Source of the DNA: CAVXHQ01 sp963789535
GTDB taxonomy: Bacteria > Pseudomonadota > Alphaproteobacteria > Rhodobacterales > Rhodobacteraceae
Direction of reading: 5' to 3'
DNA: 64,000 nucleotides
NCBI GenBank assembly: GCA_963789535.1
Contig: CAWBKU010000005.1
Location: 248,001-312,000, forward strand
Position numbers and translations under genes: made by a program
Shown here: positions 9,198-17,939 of the stretch, one piece after another
How the letters are laid out: each line of letters starts with the position of its first letter
How positions within the stretch are numbered: the stretch's first letter is position 1
The notes under the pieces: model-generated
What the model saw: only the letters and a program-made list of their open reading frames with translations
Databases searched by the model: none
What the model was told of the DNA's origin: nothing

Positions 9198-9332
9198 GGC
9201 GTCGTCCGATTCGGTGGGTGCGCGGGTTGGCACTGTAAACAGGATACCAATAGCAGACCTATAATGTCCATAGCGATGAGAGATAGATGCTTATCCAACT
9301 GAAATTCCTGTATCATCCTGAAAGATTCCGGT

Positions 9333-9349
9333 TTGGTATTATAATGGTA
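9333..9349 (+). promoter_or_regulatory. Candidate GntR operator overlapping a -10 box
   Basis: The sequence TTGGTATTATAATGGTA contains a perfect TATAAT (9340-9345) flanked by two TGGTA units. A weak -35 (CTGAAA, 9318-9323) lies 16 bases upstream. Another ATACCAAT half-like element lies near 9243-9251 next to the divergent regulator gene. The arrangement suits repression of the ABC operon by the neighbouring GntR protein. The whole 9230-9360 stretch is much richer in A and T than its surroundings. Confidence 0.4.
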
Positions 9350-9439
9350 GTAAAGTGAGCCGGATTTGCTAACCTGAGGGCGTCGTTCCCCATGCCACCC
9401 CTGCCGGGTGCGGGGTCGGCCCAGTCGAGGGGGACGTTC

Positions 9440-10375
9440 GTGACGCAACCGGCCGCATCGACGCGCAAGACCCGGTCCCGGCCGCTGCCCGAGGGGGTGT
9501 TCGCCTGGCTGCTGATCGCGCCCGCCGCCATCTTCATCGGCGTCATCGTCGCCTGGCCGCTGGTCGAGACGGTGCGCCTGTCGTTCACCGACGCCGACAT
9601 GGGCGGCGAGAGCTGGGTCGGATTCGAGAACTATATCGACCTCTGGAACAGCCGCCGCTTCCCCGAGATCGTCGGACGCACGTTCTACTGGATGTTCCTG
9701 TCGGTGACGCTGAAGATCGTCGTGGGCCTCATCGGCGCGATGCTGCTGAACGCCGCCGTCCCGGGACGGGCGCTGTTCCGGGTGCTGGTGATGCCGCCCT
9801 GGGTGATCCCGGTCGCCATCGGCTGCATCGGCTGGCTCTGGCTCTATAACGGCACGTTCGGCCTGATTTCCGGCGTCGCCCAGCGCCTGTGCTTCTTCGG
9901 CTATTGCCTGTTTCCCGAACCGCTCGCCCTGCTCGCCGAGCGCGGCACCGCGTTCTATGCCGCCATCGTCACCGACGTCTGGGTCGGCACGCCGTTCGTC
10001 ACTTTGTTCCTGCTCGCCGCGATGCAGGGCGTGAACCGGGATCTGTACGAGGCGGCCTGGGTCGACGGGGCGGGCCGCTGGTACCGGTTCCGCCGGATCA
10101 CCCTGCCGCAGATCATGCCGGTGATCGTGTCGATGGCGCTCCTCTCCGCGATCTGGACGTTCAACAGCTTCGAGATCATCTGGATCCTGACCCAAGGGGG
10201 GCCCGCAGGCTCGTCCACCACCCTCATCATCGATACCTACAAGACCGCCATCGGCAACTTTAAGTTCGGCGAGGGCGCGGCGCGCGCCGTCGTGATCGTC
10301 ATCCTGCTCGGCCTCTTCGCCACCGCCTATCTGTGGGTGCTGGGCCGGGTGAACAAGAAATACGGGGTGCGCTGA
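9440..10375 (+). CDS. Carbohydrate ABC transporter permease (MalF/UgpA type)
   Basis: This inner-membrane subunit of a sugar importer has about 311 residues and six predicted helices. The ABC coupling loop reads EAAWVDGAGRWYRFRRITLP, followed by further hydrophobic helices. The GTG at 9440 is chosen because GAGGGGG stands six bases upstream and it gives the usual N-terminus (MTQPAASTRKTRS then a first helix); an in-frame ATG at 9392 lacks such a site. It is the first gene of the nag-like operon, with the second permease two bases after it. Confidence 0.92.
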   Translation: MTQPAASTRKTRSRPLPEGVFAWLLIAPAAIFIGVIVAWPLVETVRLSFTDADMGGESWVGFENYIDLWNSRRFPEIVGRTFYWMFLSVTLKIVVGLIGAMLLNAAVPGRALFRVLVMPPWVIPVAIGCIGWLWLYNGTFGLISGVAQRLCFFGYCLFPEPLALLAERGTAFYAAIVTDVWVGTPFVTLFLLAAMQGVNRDLYEAAWVDGAGRWYRFRRITLPQIMPVIVSMALLSAIWTFNSFEIIWILTQGGPAGSSTTLIIDTYKTAIGNFKFGEGAARAVVIVILLGLFATAYLWVLGRVNKKYGVR

Positions 10376-10376
10376 C

Positions 10377-11222
10377 ATGCTCATGGACCGCTACAGATGG
10401 TATCAGGTGGTCGGCATCTACGCGGGCATCTTCGTGTTCCTGATGTTCATCCTGTTGCCGTTCATCGAGATGTTCGTGACCTCGCTGCGCCCGCTCGAAC
10501 ACCTGCGGACCACGCCCTATCAGTTCTGGTCGGACCGCTTTTCGTTCGGCGCCTACAGCGACATGTGGGTCTCGGTGCCGCTGCTCGGGCGCTATATCGT
10601 CAACTCGCTGTTCATCTCGGGCACCGTGACGCTCATCACCATGATCCTCGTCGTGCCCGCCGCCTATGCCTATGCGCGGCTCGACTTCCCGTTCAAGGAC
10701 GTGAGCCTCGGGATGATCCTGACGGTGAACATGTTCACCGGCGCGGTGCTGCTGATCCCGCTCTACCGGGTGCTGCGGACGCTCGGCCTGCTCAATACCT
10801 ACTGGGCGATGATCGTGCCCGGCATCGCGTTCCTGATCCCGACCGGCATCTGGCTCCTGCGCTCCTACCTCGAGAAGATCCCGCGCGAGTTGGAGGAGGC
10901 CGCCTATGTCGACGGCGCCAGCCGCCTCTATACGCTGCGCCGGGTCGTCATTCCGCTGGCCGTGCCGGGCCTCATCGTCGTCGGCACCGCCACCTTCATC
11001 GGCGCCTATGCGCAGCAGTTCCTGTTCGCCATCACCTTCAACCAGTCGCGCGAGTTGCAGCCGCTGCCCGCGGGCCTGTTCGAATTCGTCGGCCGCCAAC
11101 TCGTCAACTGGAACGAGATGATGGCCGCGGCCCTCGTCGGCGTGCTGCCGGTGATGCTCATCTTCTTCTTCTTGCAGAAATACCTCGTCGCCGGACTTAC
11201 GGCAGGCGCGGTGAAGGAGTGA
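10377..11222 (+). CDS. Carbohydrate ABC transporter permease (MalG/UgpE type)
   Basis: This second permease subunit has 281 residues and six helices. The EAA coupling loop reads EEAAYVDGASRLYTLRRVVI. It follows the first permease by one base and precedes the binding-protein gene by about 60 bases. Together with the ATPase encoded at 12573 these make a complete CUT1-type importer, which usually carries oligosaccharides. In this context the likely cargo is chitooligosaccharide or another GlcNAc-containing sugar; this is inference from neighbours. Confidence 0.93.
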   Translation: MLMDRYRWYQVVGIYAGIFVFLMFILLPFIEMFVTSLRPLEHLRTTPYQFWSDRFSFGAYSDMWVSVPLLGRYIVNSLFISGTVTLITMILVVPAAYAYARLDFPFKDVSLGMILTVNMFTGAVLLIPLYRVLRTLGLLNTYWAMIVPGIAFLIPTGIWLLRSYLEKIPRELEEAAYVDGASRLYTLRRVVIPLAVPGLIVVGTATFIGAYAQQFLFAITFNQSRELQPLPAGLFEFVGRQLVNWNEMMAAALVGVLPVMLIFFFLQKYLVAGLTAGAVKE

Positions 11223-11281
11223 CGCGGCAAAGCGTCGCCCGCGACGGAACCACCAGAAACCAACCCAAGGGAGTTACCGGA

Positions 11282-12514
11282 ATGAAGACCATTGCAACAC
11301 TTTCGATCGGCGCCATGGGGGCGGCCCTGCTTGGCGGCACCGCCCTGCCCGCCCTTGCCGACGCCCATGCCGTCGAGATGCACTTCATCATGTGCGGCGA
11401 CGAGGTCCGCCCCGCGGACCAGCAGATCATCGACGAATTCGTGGCCGCCAACGACGGCGTCACCGTCAACCTCGAGCAGGTGCCGTGGTCGAACTGTCAG
11501 GACAAGTCGATGACGCTCGCCGCCGCCGGTGACGCGCCCTCGATCGCCTACATGGGCAGCCGCACCCTGCGCCAGCTCGCCACCAACGACCTCATCGTGC
11601 CGATCACGATGAGCGAGGAGCAGCAGGCGTCCTATCAGCCGGGCGTGTTGCAGACCGTGACCTTCGACGGCCAGTTCTGGGGCCTGCCGCACGCGTTCTC
11701 GACCAAGGCGCTCTACATGAACTGCGACATCATCGAGGCTGCGGGCGCCGAGTGCGTGGCCCCCGCCACATGGGAGGACATGACCGCGCTGGCGCAACAG
11801 GTCGTCGACAATACCGACGCCGCAGGCATCGGCCTTGCCGGCAAGGACTTCGACAACACGATGCACCAGTTCCTGAATTACCTCTATTCCAACGGCGGTC
11901 AGGTCATCGCCGAGGACGGGACGGTCGCCCTCGACAGTCCGCAGACCCGCGAGGCGCTCGAGTTCTATGCCTCGCTCGTGCCGCTGGCGCAGCCCGGCGT
12001 CCTCGAGTGGGAGCGGGACGCGATGAAGGATCTGTTCAACGACGGGCAGATCGCGATGTACATCAACGGTCCCTGGGGCTGGGGCCAGCACAACGCGGAC
12101 ATCAACCAGATCGTCGTCCCCGTCCCGCACGGCCCGTCGGGCGACAGCGGCACCCTGCTCATCACCGACAGTATCGTGGTGTTCAAAGGGACCGGCCACG
12201 AGGATCTGGCGCTCGAACTGGCGACGGCGCTGACCACCGGACAGGCGCAATACGACCTCGACTCGTCCTGGGGCCTGACGCCGATCCTGCAATACGACCA
12301 GCTCGGCTTCGAGAACCTGTTCTACGAGGAGAAGCCCGAACTTTGGGACAGCTTCGTCGCGGCAATCCCGACGGGCGGGCCCGAGCCGCTCATCACCGAC
12401 TTCCGATCGTTGCAGGCGGTGTTCGTGAACATGATCCAGGGCGCGATCCTCGGCGACGACACCATCGACAACCTGGTGACGCGCGCCGCCGAAGAGTTGC
12501 AGGACGCTCTCTGA
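11282..12514 (+). CDS. ABC transporter sugar-binding protein
   Basis: This extracellular solute-binding protein of family 1 has 410 residues, with a Sec signal peptide ending ALPALADA. The mature part begins VEMHFIMCGDEVRPADQQII, and the fold signatures include ALYMNCDIIEAAG and MYINGPWGWG. It should bind the oligosaccharide in the periplasm and hand it to the two permeases. An AAGGGAG ribosome site precedes the ATG at 11282. It is placed third in the importer operon, after both permease genes. Confidence 0.93.
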   Translation: MKTIATLSIGAMGAALLGGTALPALADAHAVEMHFIMCGDEVRPADQQIIDEFVAANDGVTVNLEQVPWSNCQDKSMTLAAAGDAPSIAYMGSRTLRQLATNDLIVPITMSEEQQASYQPGVLQTVTFDGQFWGLPHAFSTKALYMNCDIIEAAGAECVAPATWEDMTALAQQVVDNTDAAGIGLAGKDFDNTMHQFLNYLYSNGGQVIAEDGTVALDSPQTREALEFYASLVPLAQPGVLEWERDAMKDLFNDGQIAMYINGPWGWGQHNADINQIVVPVPHGPSGDSGTLLITDSIVVFKGTGHEDLALELATALTTGQAQYDLDSSWGLTPILQYDQLGFENLFYEEKPELWDSFVAAIPTGGPEPLITDFRSLQAVFVNMIQGAILGDDTIDNLVTRAAEELQDAL

Positions 12515-12572
12515 TCCCCCCTCCGGGGTGGCCCTCACGGGCCGCCCCGATCCTCGCGAAGAAGAGATACCG

Positions 12573-13670
12573 ATGGCCACCCTCGAACTCCAGAAGATCG
12601 GCAAATCCTTCGGCTCTGCCGAGGTGCTGCGCGACATCGACCTTGCGATCCACGACAAGGAATTCGTGGTGTTCGTCGGCCCGTCCGGCTGCGGCAAGTC
12701 CACGCTGCTGCGCATCATCGCGGGCCTCGAATCGGCCTCCACCGGCAGGATCGCCATCGACGGCCACGACGTCAGTGCCGAGGCGCCGGTCGACCGCGGC
12801 ATCGCCATGGTGTTCCAGTCCTACGCCCTCTACCCGCACCTGTCGGTGTTCGAGAACATTGCCTTCCCCCTGCGCGTCCAGCGGATGCCCAAGGCAGACC
12901 TCGAGGCGCGTGTCGCCAAGGCGGCGGGCATCCTGCAACTCACCGACAAGCTGCACCTGAAACCCGGCCAGCTCTCGGGCGGTCAGCGCCAGCGGGTCGC
13001 CATCGGACGCTCCATCGTGCGCGAACCGAAGGTATTCCTGTTCGACGAGCCGCTGTCGAACCTCGACGCCGCGCTGCGGGGCGACATGCGGGTGGAACTC
13101 AGCCAGTTGCACCGGGACTTGGCGGCAACGATGGTCTATGTCACCCACGACCAGATCGAGGCGATGACGATGGCGCACCGGATCGTGGTGCTGAACGGCG
13201 GCCGGATCGAACAGTTCGGGACGCCCATGGACCTCTACCATCACCCCGCGACAAAGTTCGTCGCACAATTCATCGGGCAGCCGAACATGAACCTGATCCC
13301 TGCCGAGGTGCGTGGCGCCGATGCGTCGGGCCTGACCGTCGATCTGGCCGGTGGCGGCACCATGACCCTGCCGGTGATGGCGGGCCTCGTGAAACCGGGG
13401 CAGCGCGTCGAGGTCGGCATCCGCCCCGAGGACCTGCGGATGGGCGGCGCCCTGAAACTGACGGTGCGGGTGCTCGAACGCCTCGGCGGGGCGGCCGTCA
13501 CCTATGGCACGCTGCCGGACGGCACGCGGTTCTGCGCCACCCTGCCCGGCGACGCGCCGGTCCGCGAGGGGGCCGAGATCGCACTCTCCGTCGACCCTGC
13601 CGCCTGCCACGTGTTCGATGCAGGCGGCGGCGTGCTGCGCCGCACCGCCGCGCCGGCGCTGGTGTCCTGA
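12573..13670 (+). CDS. ABC transporter ATP-binding protein (UgpC/MsmK/MalK type)
   Basis: This is the ATPase of the importer, 365 residues. The Walker [10 protein letters not shown] lies near residues 36-44, the signature [13 protein letters not shown] follows, then Walker [13 protein letters not shown] and the H-loop THDQ. The C-terminal TOBE/OB domain is present, as in MalK proteins that energise CUT1 sugar importers. The start follows a GAAGAAGAG stretch by a few bases. Its stop overlaps the start of the next gene (TGATG). Confidence 0.95.
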   Translation: MATLELQKIGKSFGSAEVLRDIDLAIHDKEFVVFVGPSGCGKSTLLRIIAGLESASTGRIAIDGHDVSAEAPVDRGIAMVFQSYALYPHLSVFENIAFPLRVQRMPKADLEARVAKAAGILQLTDKLHLKPGQLSGGQRQRVAIGRSIVREPKVFLFDEPLSNLDAALRGDMRVELSQLHRDLAATMVYVTHDQIEAMTMAHRIVVLNGGRIEQFGTPMDLYHHPATKFVAQFIGQPNMNLIPAEVRGADASGLTVDLAGGGTMTLPVMAGLVKPGQRVEVGIRPEDLRMGGALKLTVRVLERLGGAAVTYGTLPDGTRFCATLPGDAPVREGAEIALSVDPAACHVFDAGGGVLRRTAAPALVS

Positions 13671-14809
13671 TGCGGGTCGTCGTCGCCGGAACCGGCCTGC
13701 GGCCCGCCCATGTCCTCGGGATCATGCAGGCGCAGATGCCCGAGATCGAGATGGTCGGCTATTTCGACCCGCAGCCGGTCCATGCCGACCGGATCAGCCC
13801 GACGATGCCGCGGTTCGACAGCGTCGAGGCGATGCTCGCCGACACGAAACCCGACCTCCTCTTCGTCGGCTCGCCCAATGTCTTCCACCTCGACCACATC
13901 CGCGCAGGGTTGGAGGCGGGGGTGCGGATCTTTACCGAGAAACCCGTCGTGGTCAGCGTCGAGGAAACCTTCGCCCTCGCCGAACTCCTCGCGAAACACG
14001 GCACCGACACCTGCATGGTCGGCCTCGTCCTGCGCTATTCCCGGCACATGGTCGACCTGCGCGCGGCCCTCGCCGCAGGATGGCTGGGCGAGGTCGTGAG
14101 CCTCGAGGCCAACGAGCACATCGCCCCCTATCACGGCGCCTTCTTTCTGCGCGACTGGCGGCGGATGGTCGAATGGTCGGGCGGCTTCATGCTCGAGAAA
14201 TGCTGCCACGATCTCGACATCTACAACATGGTCACGGCCTCGCGGCCCGACCGGGTGGCGAGCTTCGGGGGGCGCAAGTCCTATCTGCCGAAGAACGCGC
14301 CGACCTCGAACGCGGAAAACGAGATCATGCACGTCAAGCCGAGCGTCTGGGAAAGTGCGCCCGACGCCTTCCATTCGGACGGCGACATCATCGACCACCA
14401 GACCGCGATCCTGCATTACGAGAGCGGCGCTTCGGCGACGTTCCACACCAATCTCAACACCCCCGACGAGCATCGGCGGTTCTGCATCATGGGCACGCAC
14501 GGCATGGCCGAGGGCGACTTCGTGCGCGGCTACCTCAAGGTGACGGCACGCGACGGGACCGTGCTGGCCGATCACCGCTATGCCGACGACCCCGAGCAGC
14601 AGGGCAACCACTATGGCGCCGACGACATGATGGTGACGGACATCGCCGCCTTCCTGCGCGGCCAGACCGAGAGCCTGCCGGTCGGCATCGTCGACGCGCT
14701 CGAGGCGGGCATCGTGGCCCTCGCCCTCGACGAGGCGCGGATATCGGGCCGGATGGTCGATCTGGCCGAGACCTGGGCCCGCCTCGACGCCTTCGGGCTG
14801 CGCGGATGA
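13670..14809 (+). CDS. Gfo/Idh/MocA family oxidoreductase
   Basis: This NAD(P)-dependent sugar dehydrogenase-type protein has 379 residues. The N-terminal Rossmann fold starts MRVVVAGTGLRPAHVLG, and the family EKP motif appears as FTEKPVVVS near residue 88; the C-terminal half is the usual open beta sheet. Relatives oxidise or epimerise sugars and sugar phosphates, and in amino-sugar clusters some act on N-acetylhexosamines. The gene lies between the importer ATPase and a SIS isomerase with overlapping start and stop codons on both sides, so it belongs to the same catabolic unit. The substrate cannot be named from sequence. Confidence 0.9.
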   Translation: MRVVVAGTGLRPAHVLGIMQAQMPEIEMVGYFDPQPVHADRISPTMPRFDSVEAMLADTKPDLLFVGSPNVFHLDHIRAGLEAGVRIFTEKPVVVSVEETFALAELLAKHGTDTCMVGLVLRYSRHMVDLRAALAAGWLGEVVSLEANEHIAPYHGAFFLRDWRRMVEWSGGFMLEKCCHDLDIYNMVTASRPDRVASFGGRKSYLPKNAPTSNAENEIMHVKPSVWESAPDAFHSDGDIIDHQTAILHYESGASATFHTNLNTPDEHRRFCIMGTHGMAEGDFVRGYLKVTARDGTVLADHRYADDPEQQGNHYGADDMMVTDIAAFLRGQTESLPVGIVDALEAGIVALALDEARISGRMVDLAETWARLDAFGLRG

Positions 14810-15816
14810 GCGACGGCGCGTCCCCGGGCCGTCACATGGCCGCCGAGATCGGCGAGGCGCCGGGCGTCTTTGCCCGCGCGGTCGCAGGCGGCGCGGGAAA
14901 CGCGGCGGCCCTGCTCGCCGGGCGGCGGGCGATCTATACCATTGCGCGCGGCTCGTCGGACGCGGCGGCCAACATCCTGTCCTACGAGATCATGCGCGAG
15001 ACCGGCCTGCCCGTCACCTCGCTGCCGCCGTCGGTGTTCTCGCTGGGCGCGGGCGTGGACCTGACCGGCACGGTGGCACTCGTCATCTCGCAATCGGGCG
15101 GCAGCGACGACCTGATCCGTTCCGCTGCGGGCGCAAAGGCGCGCGGCGCGGCGGTGGTGGCGATCACCAACGTGCCGGGATCGGGCGTGGAACAGGCCGC
15201 CGGTTTGACGGTTCCGATCGGCGCCGGCGAGGAGAGGGCGGTGCCCGCGACCAAGACCGTCGTTGGGGCGGTCGGCGCCGGCATGTCTCTCCTCGCGGCC
15301 ATCGCGCCGCATTATGCGGCCCGCGCGACGGCGTCCGCGCGCATCGTCGCAGAGGTCGGCGGCAGGCCCCATCCGCGCACGGCACAGGTGCAGGACGCGC
15401 TGACGTCGGCGCGGCACGTCTATGTGGTGGGCCGCGATACCGGGTTCGGCGCGGCGCACGAAATCGCCCTGAAACTCAAGGAATGCTGTGCCATCCATGC
15501 CGAGGCCTATTCCGCGTCCGAGGTGCTGCACGGCCCGCTGCAACTGGCCACCAATCCTTTGACCGTGCTCATGCTCGACACCGGGTCTGCACATATACAG
15601 GCAAGTCTGGACGAGGCCGAGGCGCGGTTCGGTGCGGCGGGTCAGGATGTGCTGCGGCTGCGCGTGGCGGACGTGACGGACGGCGCCCTCACACCCGCGG
15701 CCGCCGCCGCGCTGATGCTGTGCCTGACCTATCCCATCGTCCTCGGGGTCGCGCGGGCGCTGGGTCACGACCCGGACGCGCCCTCGACCCTCGCCAAGGT
15801 GACGGTGACGCGATGA
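14806..15816 (+). CDS. Double-SIS domain sugar isomerase/deaminase (GlmS C-terminus-like, NagB-II type)
   Basis: This 336-residue protein carries two sugar-isomerase (SIS) domains and lacks the glutaminase domain of GlmS. Motifs are ARGSSDAAANILSYE, VISQSGGSDDLI and, in the second domain, LKLKECCAIHAEAYSASEVLHGP. Such proteins typically deaminate and isomerise glucosamine-6-phosphate to fructose-6-phosphate and ammonia. It overlaps the oxidoreductase gene by ATGA and is followed by the ROK kinase and NagA genes, which supply its presumed substrate. This makes it the likely functional replacement for classical NagB, which is not seen in the window. Confidence 0.9.
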   Translation: MSDGASPGRHMAAEIGEAPGVFARAVAGGAGNAAALLAGRRAIYTIARGSSDAAANILSYEIMRETGLPVTSLPPSVFSLGAGVDLTGTVALVISQSGGSDDLIRSAAGAKARGAAVVAITNVPGSGVEQAAGLTVPIGAGEERAVPATKTVVGAVGAGMSLLAAIAPHYAARATASARIVAEVGGRPHPRTAQVQDALTSARHVYVVGRDTGFGAAHEIALKLKECCAIHAEAYSASEVLHGPLQLATNPLTVLMLDTGSAHIQASLDEAEARFGAAGQDVLRLRVADVTDGALTPAAAAALMLCLTYPIVLGVARALGHDPDAPSTLAKVTVTR

Positions 15817-15886
15817 GTGGTGCGCCCCCGGCACCCCGGCGCGGACCCGGCGCGCAGTCGCAGGGGACGAAGTGTGCGGTGACGGC

Positions 15887-16792
15887 ATGAGTGCGATCGG
15901 CCTTGACCTCGGCGGCACCAAGATCGAGGCGCAGGTGTTCGATGCCGACTGGCGCGTGGTGCGCCGTCACCGGGTCGATACGCCAAAGGATTACCCGGCA
16001 CTCGTCGCCGCCATGGCCGACCTCATCGGCTGGGCGAACGCGTCGGGATGGCCCGTCGGCATCGCCGCGGCGGGCCTCCTCAATCCGCGCACCGGCCTCG
16101 CCTATACCGCCAACCTGCCCGCCACCGGCAGGCCCTTTCCCGCCGACATCGCCGCCGCCGCCGGACGCCCCGTCACCTACGTCAACGACTGCCGCGCGAT
16201 GACCCTGTCCGAGGCGACCTTCGGTGCCGGCCGTGGCCTCAGCCCCGTGGTCGGCCTGATCCTCGGCACCGGCGTCGGCGCCGGTGTGGCGGTGCGGGGG
16301 CACCTTCTCGAGGGCCTCAGCCACGTGGGGGGAGAGTTCGGGCACACCCCCGCGGCCGCCCACCTCGTCGTGCAGCACGGCCTGCCCATCGTGCGCTGCG
16401 GCTGCGGACGGATGGGCTGCATCGAGACCTATATCGCGGGACCGGGCCTGACCCGCCTTGCGCTACACATAACAGGACAGGCGCTGTCGCCCCGCGACCT
16501 CGCGGCGCGGCGCGGCACGGCGGACGTGGCGCAGGTCTGGGCGATCTGGACGGCGCTGGTGGCCGAACTGCTCCTCACGATCACGATGATGATCGACCCC
16601 GACTGCATCGTGCTCGGCGGCGGCCTCAGCCTCGTAGACGGGGTGACAGCGGAGCTGTCGGCGGGACTGGTGGCGGCGCAGCTTCCGGGGTTCGCGGTGC
16701 CGCGGATCGTGCTGGCCGAGGGCGGCGAGACCAGCGGCGCGCGGGGTGCGGCCTATGCGGCATGGCAGGCGACGGGGCCGGCCGATGCCTGA
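15887..16792 (+). CDS. nagK: ROK family sugar kinase, probable N-acetylglucosamine kinase
   Basis: This 301-residue ROK kinase phosphorylates a hexose or amino sugar with ATP at the 6-position. It opens with IGLDLGGTKIEAQVF (ATP-binding DxGGT), has YVNDCRAMTLSEATFGAG with the catalytic Asp, GLILGTGVGAGV, and the ROK zinc site HVGGEFGHTP followed by RCGCGRMGCIETYI. The position directly before nagA supports GlcNAc as substrate. An in-frame GTG at 15872 has the better ribosome site (AGGGGA) and would add five residues; the ATG at 15887 gives the more typical N-terminus. Its end overlaps nagA by eight bases. Confidence 0.9.
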   Translation: MSAIGLDLGGTKIEAQVFDADWRVVRRHRVDTPKDYPALVAAMADLIGWANASGWPVGIAAAGLLNPRTGLAYTANLPATGRPFPADIAAAAGRPVTYVNDCRAMTLSEATFGAGRGLSPVVGLILGTGVGAGVAVRGHLLEGLSHVGGEFGHTPAAAHLVVQHGLPIVRCGCGRMGCIETYIAGPGLTRLALHITGQALSPRDLAARRGTADVAQVWAIWTALVAELLLTITMMIDPDCIVLGGGLSLVDGVTAELSAGLVAAQLPGFAVPRIVLAEGGETSGARGAAYAAWQATGPADA

Positions 16793-17921
16793 CGCGTCTG
16801 ACCTCTGGGTTCTGCCCGACCGGCTCTTCGACGGCGCGCGGCTGACGGCGGGACAGGGCCTGCATCTGCTTGGCAGCGACGTCGTCGAGGTCGGGATTCC
16901 GCCGCCGGACGCGGTCGTGAACCGGATCGCAGGCACCGTCACGCCGGGGTTCGTCGACCTTCAGGTGAACGGCGGCGGCGGTGTCCTGTTCAACACCGAC
17001 CCCTCGTTGTCCGGCCTGCATACCATCGCCAAGGCGCACCGCGGCCTTGGCACCGTTGCGATCCTGCCGACGGTCATCACCGATGCGCCCGAGGTGCTGG
17101 AGCGCGCTGCCGATGCGGTTCTGGCCGCACGCGGACGGCACGGCATCGCGGGCCTGCACATCGAGGGGCCGCATATCTCCGTCGCACGGCGCGGCACCCA
17201 TGCCGAGCGGTTCGTGCGGCCGATGGACGACCGGACGCTGGCCCTCGTGGCGCGCCTGCGGCAGGCGGGCGTTCCGGTGATGATCACCCTCGCCCCCGAA
17301 GCGGCCACGCCCGATCAGATCGCGGCGCTGGCGGCGACCGGCGCCGTCGTCTCGATCGGTCACAGCGACGCCAGTGCCGAACAGGTGCACGCCGCCCTTG
17401 CCGCCGGGGCGCGATGTTTCACCCACCTCTTCAATGCGATGTCGCCCATGCTCAACCGTGCGCCCGGCGTGACGGGCGCTGCGATCAACGCCACCGCCCA
17501 CGCGGGCATCATCTGCGACGGCATCCATGTCGCCGACGCGATGATAGGCCTCGCCCTGCGCGCCCGCCCGGTTCCGGACACCACCTTCCTCGTCTCGGAC
17601 GCGATGCCGACCGTCGGCGGCCCCGACCGCTTCGACCTCTACGGGTCGCCGGTGCGCCTGCGCAACGGGCGGCTCGTGAACGCCGAGGGCTCGCTCGCCG
17701 GGGCGCATGTGACCATGGCCGAGGGCGTCGCGCGCCTCGTCGGGGTGGTCGGCATCGCACCCCAGACGGCCCTGCGCATGGCCGTGACGGTGCCGGCAGG
17801 GCTGATGGGCCTCGACAGGCTCGCCCGCGTCACGCCGCGCGTGACCTCGGACCTTCTGGTGCTCGGCGATGACTTGCGGCCGAGCGGCACGCTGGCCGAG
17901 GCGATCGGGACCATGGCCTGA
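16785..17921 (+). CDS. nagA: N-acetylglucosamine-6-phosphate deacetylase
   Basis: This amidohydrolase removes acetate from GlcNAc-6-P (or GalNAc-6-P) to give the free amino-sugar phosphate for the SIS deaminase. The 378-residue product has TPGFVDLQVNGGGGV, HIEGPHIS near residue 125, SIGHSDASAEQV and CFTHLFNAMSPM for metal binding, and the catalytic aspartate in VSDAMPTVGG near residue 272. Length is normal. It closes the importer-to-deacetylase operon that begins at 9440. Confidence 0.95.
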   Translation: MPDASDLWVLPDRLFDGARLTAGQGLHLLGSDVVEVGIPPPDAVVNRIAGTVTPGFVDLQVNGGGGVLFNTDPSLSGLHTIAKAHRGLGTVAILPTVITDAPEVLERAADAVLAARGRHGIAGLHIEGPHISVARRGTHAERFVRPMDDRTLALVARLRQAGVPVMITLAPEAATPDQIAALAATGAVVSIGHSDASAEQVHAALAAGARCFTHLFNAMSPMLNRAPGVTGAAINATAHAGIICDGIHVADAMIGLALRARPVPDTTFLVSDAMPTVGGPDRFDLYGSPVRLRNGRLVNAEGSLAGAHVTMAEGVARLVGVVGIAPQTALRMAVTVPAGLMGLDRLARVTPRVTSDLLVLGDDLRPSGTLAEAIGTMA

Positions 17922-17939
17922 GGACAAACCCGCCTCAGG
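17917..17939. terminator. Weak dyad between convergent nagA and kbaZ ends
   Basis: CCTGAGG (17917-17923) and CCTCAGG (17933-17939) form a 7-bp stem with a 9-base loop exactly across the two facing stop codons. There is no T tract, so termination is only a possibility. Confidence 0.25.
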
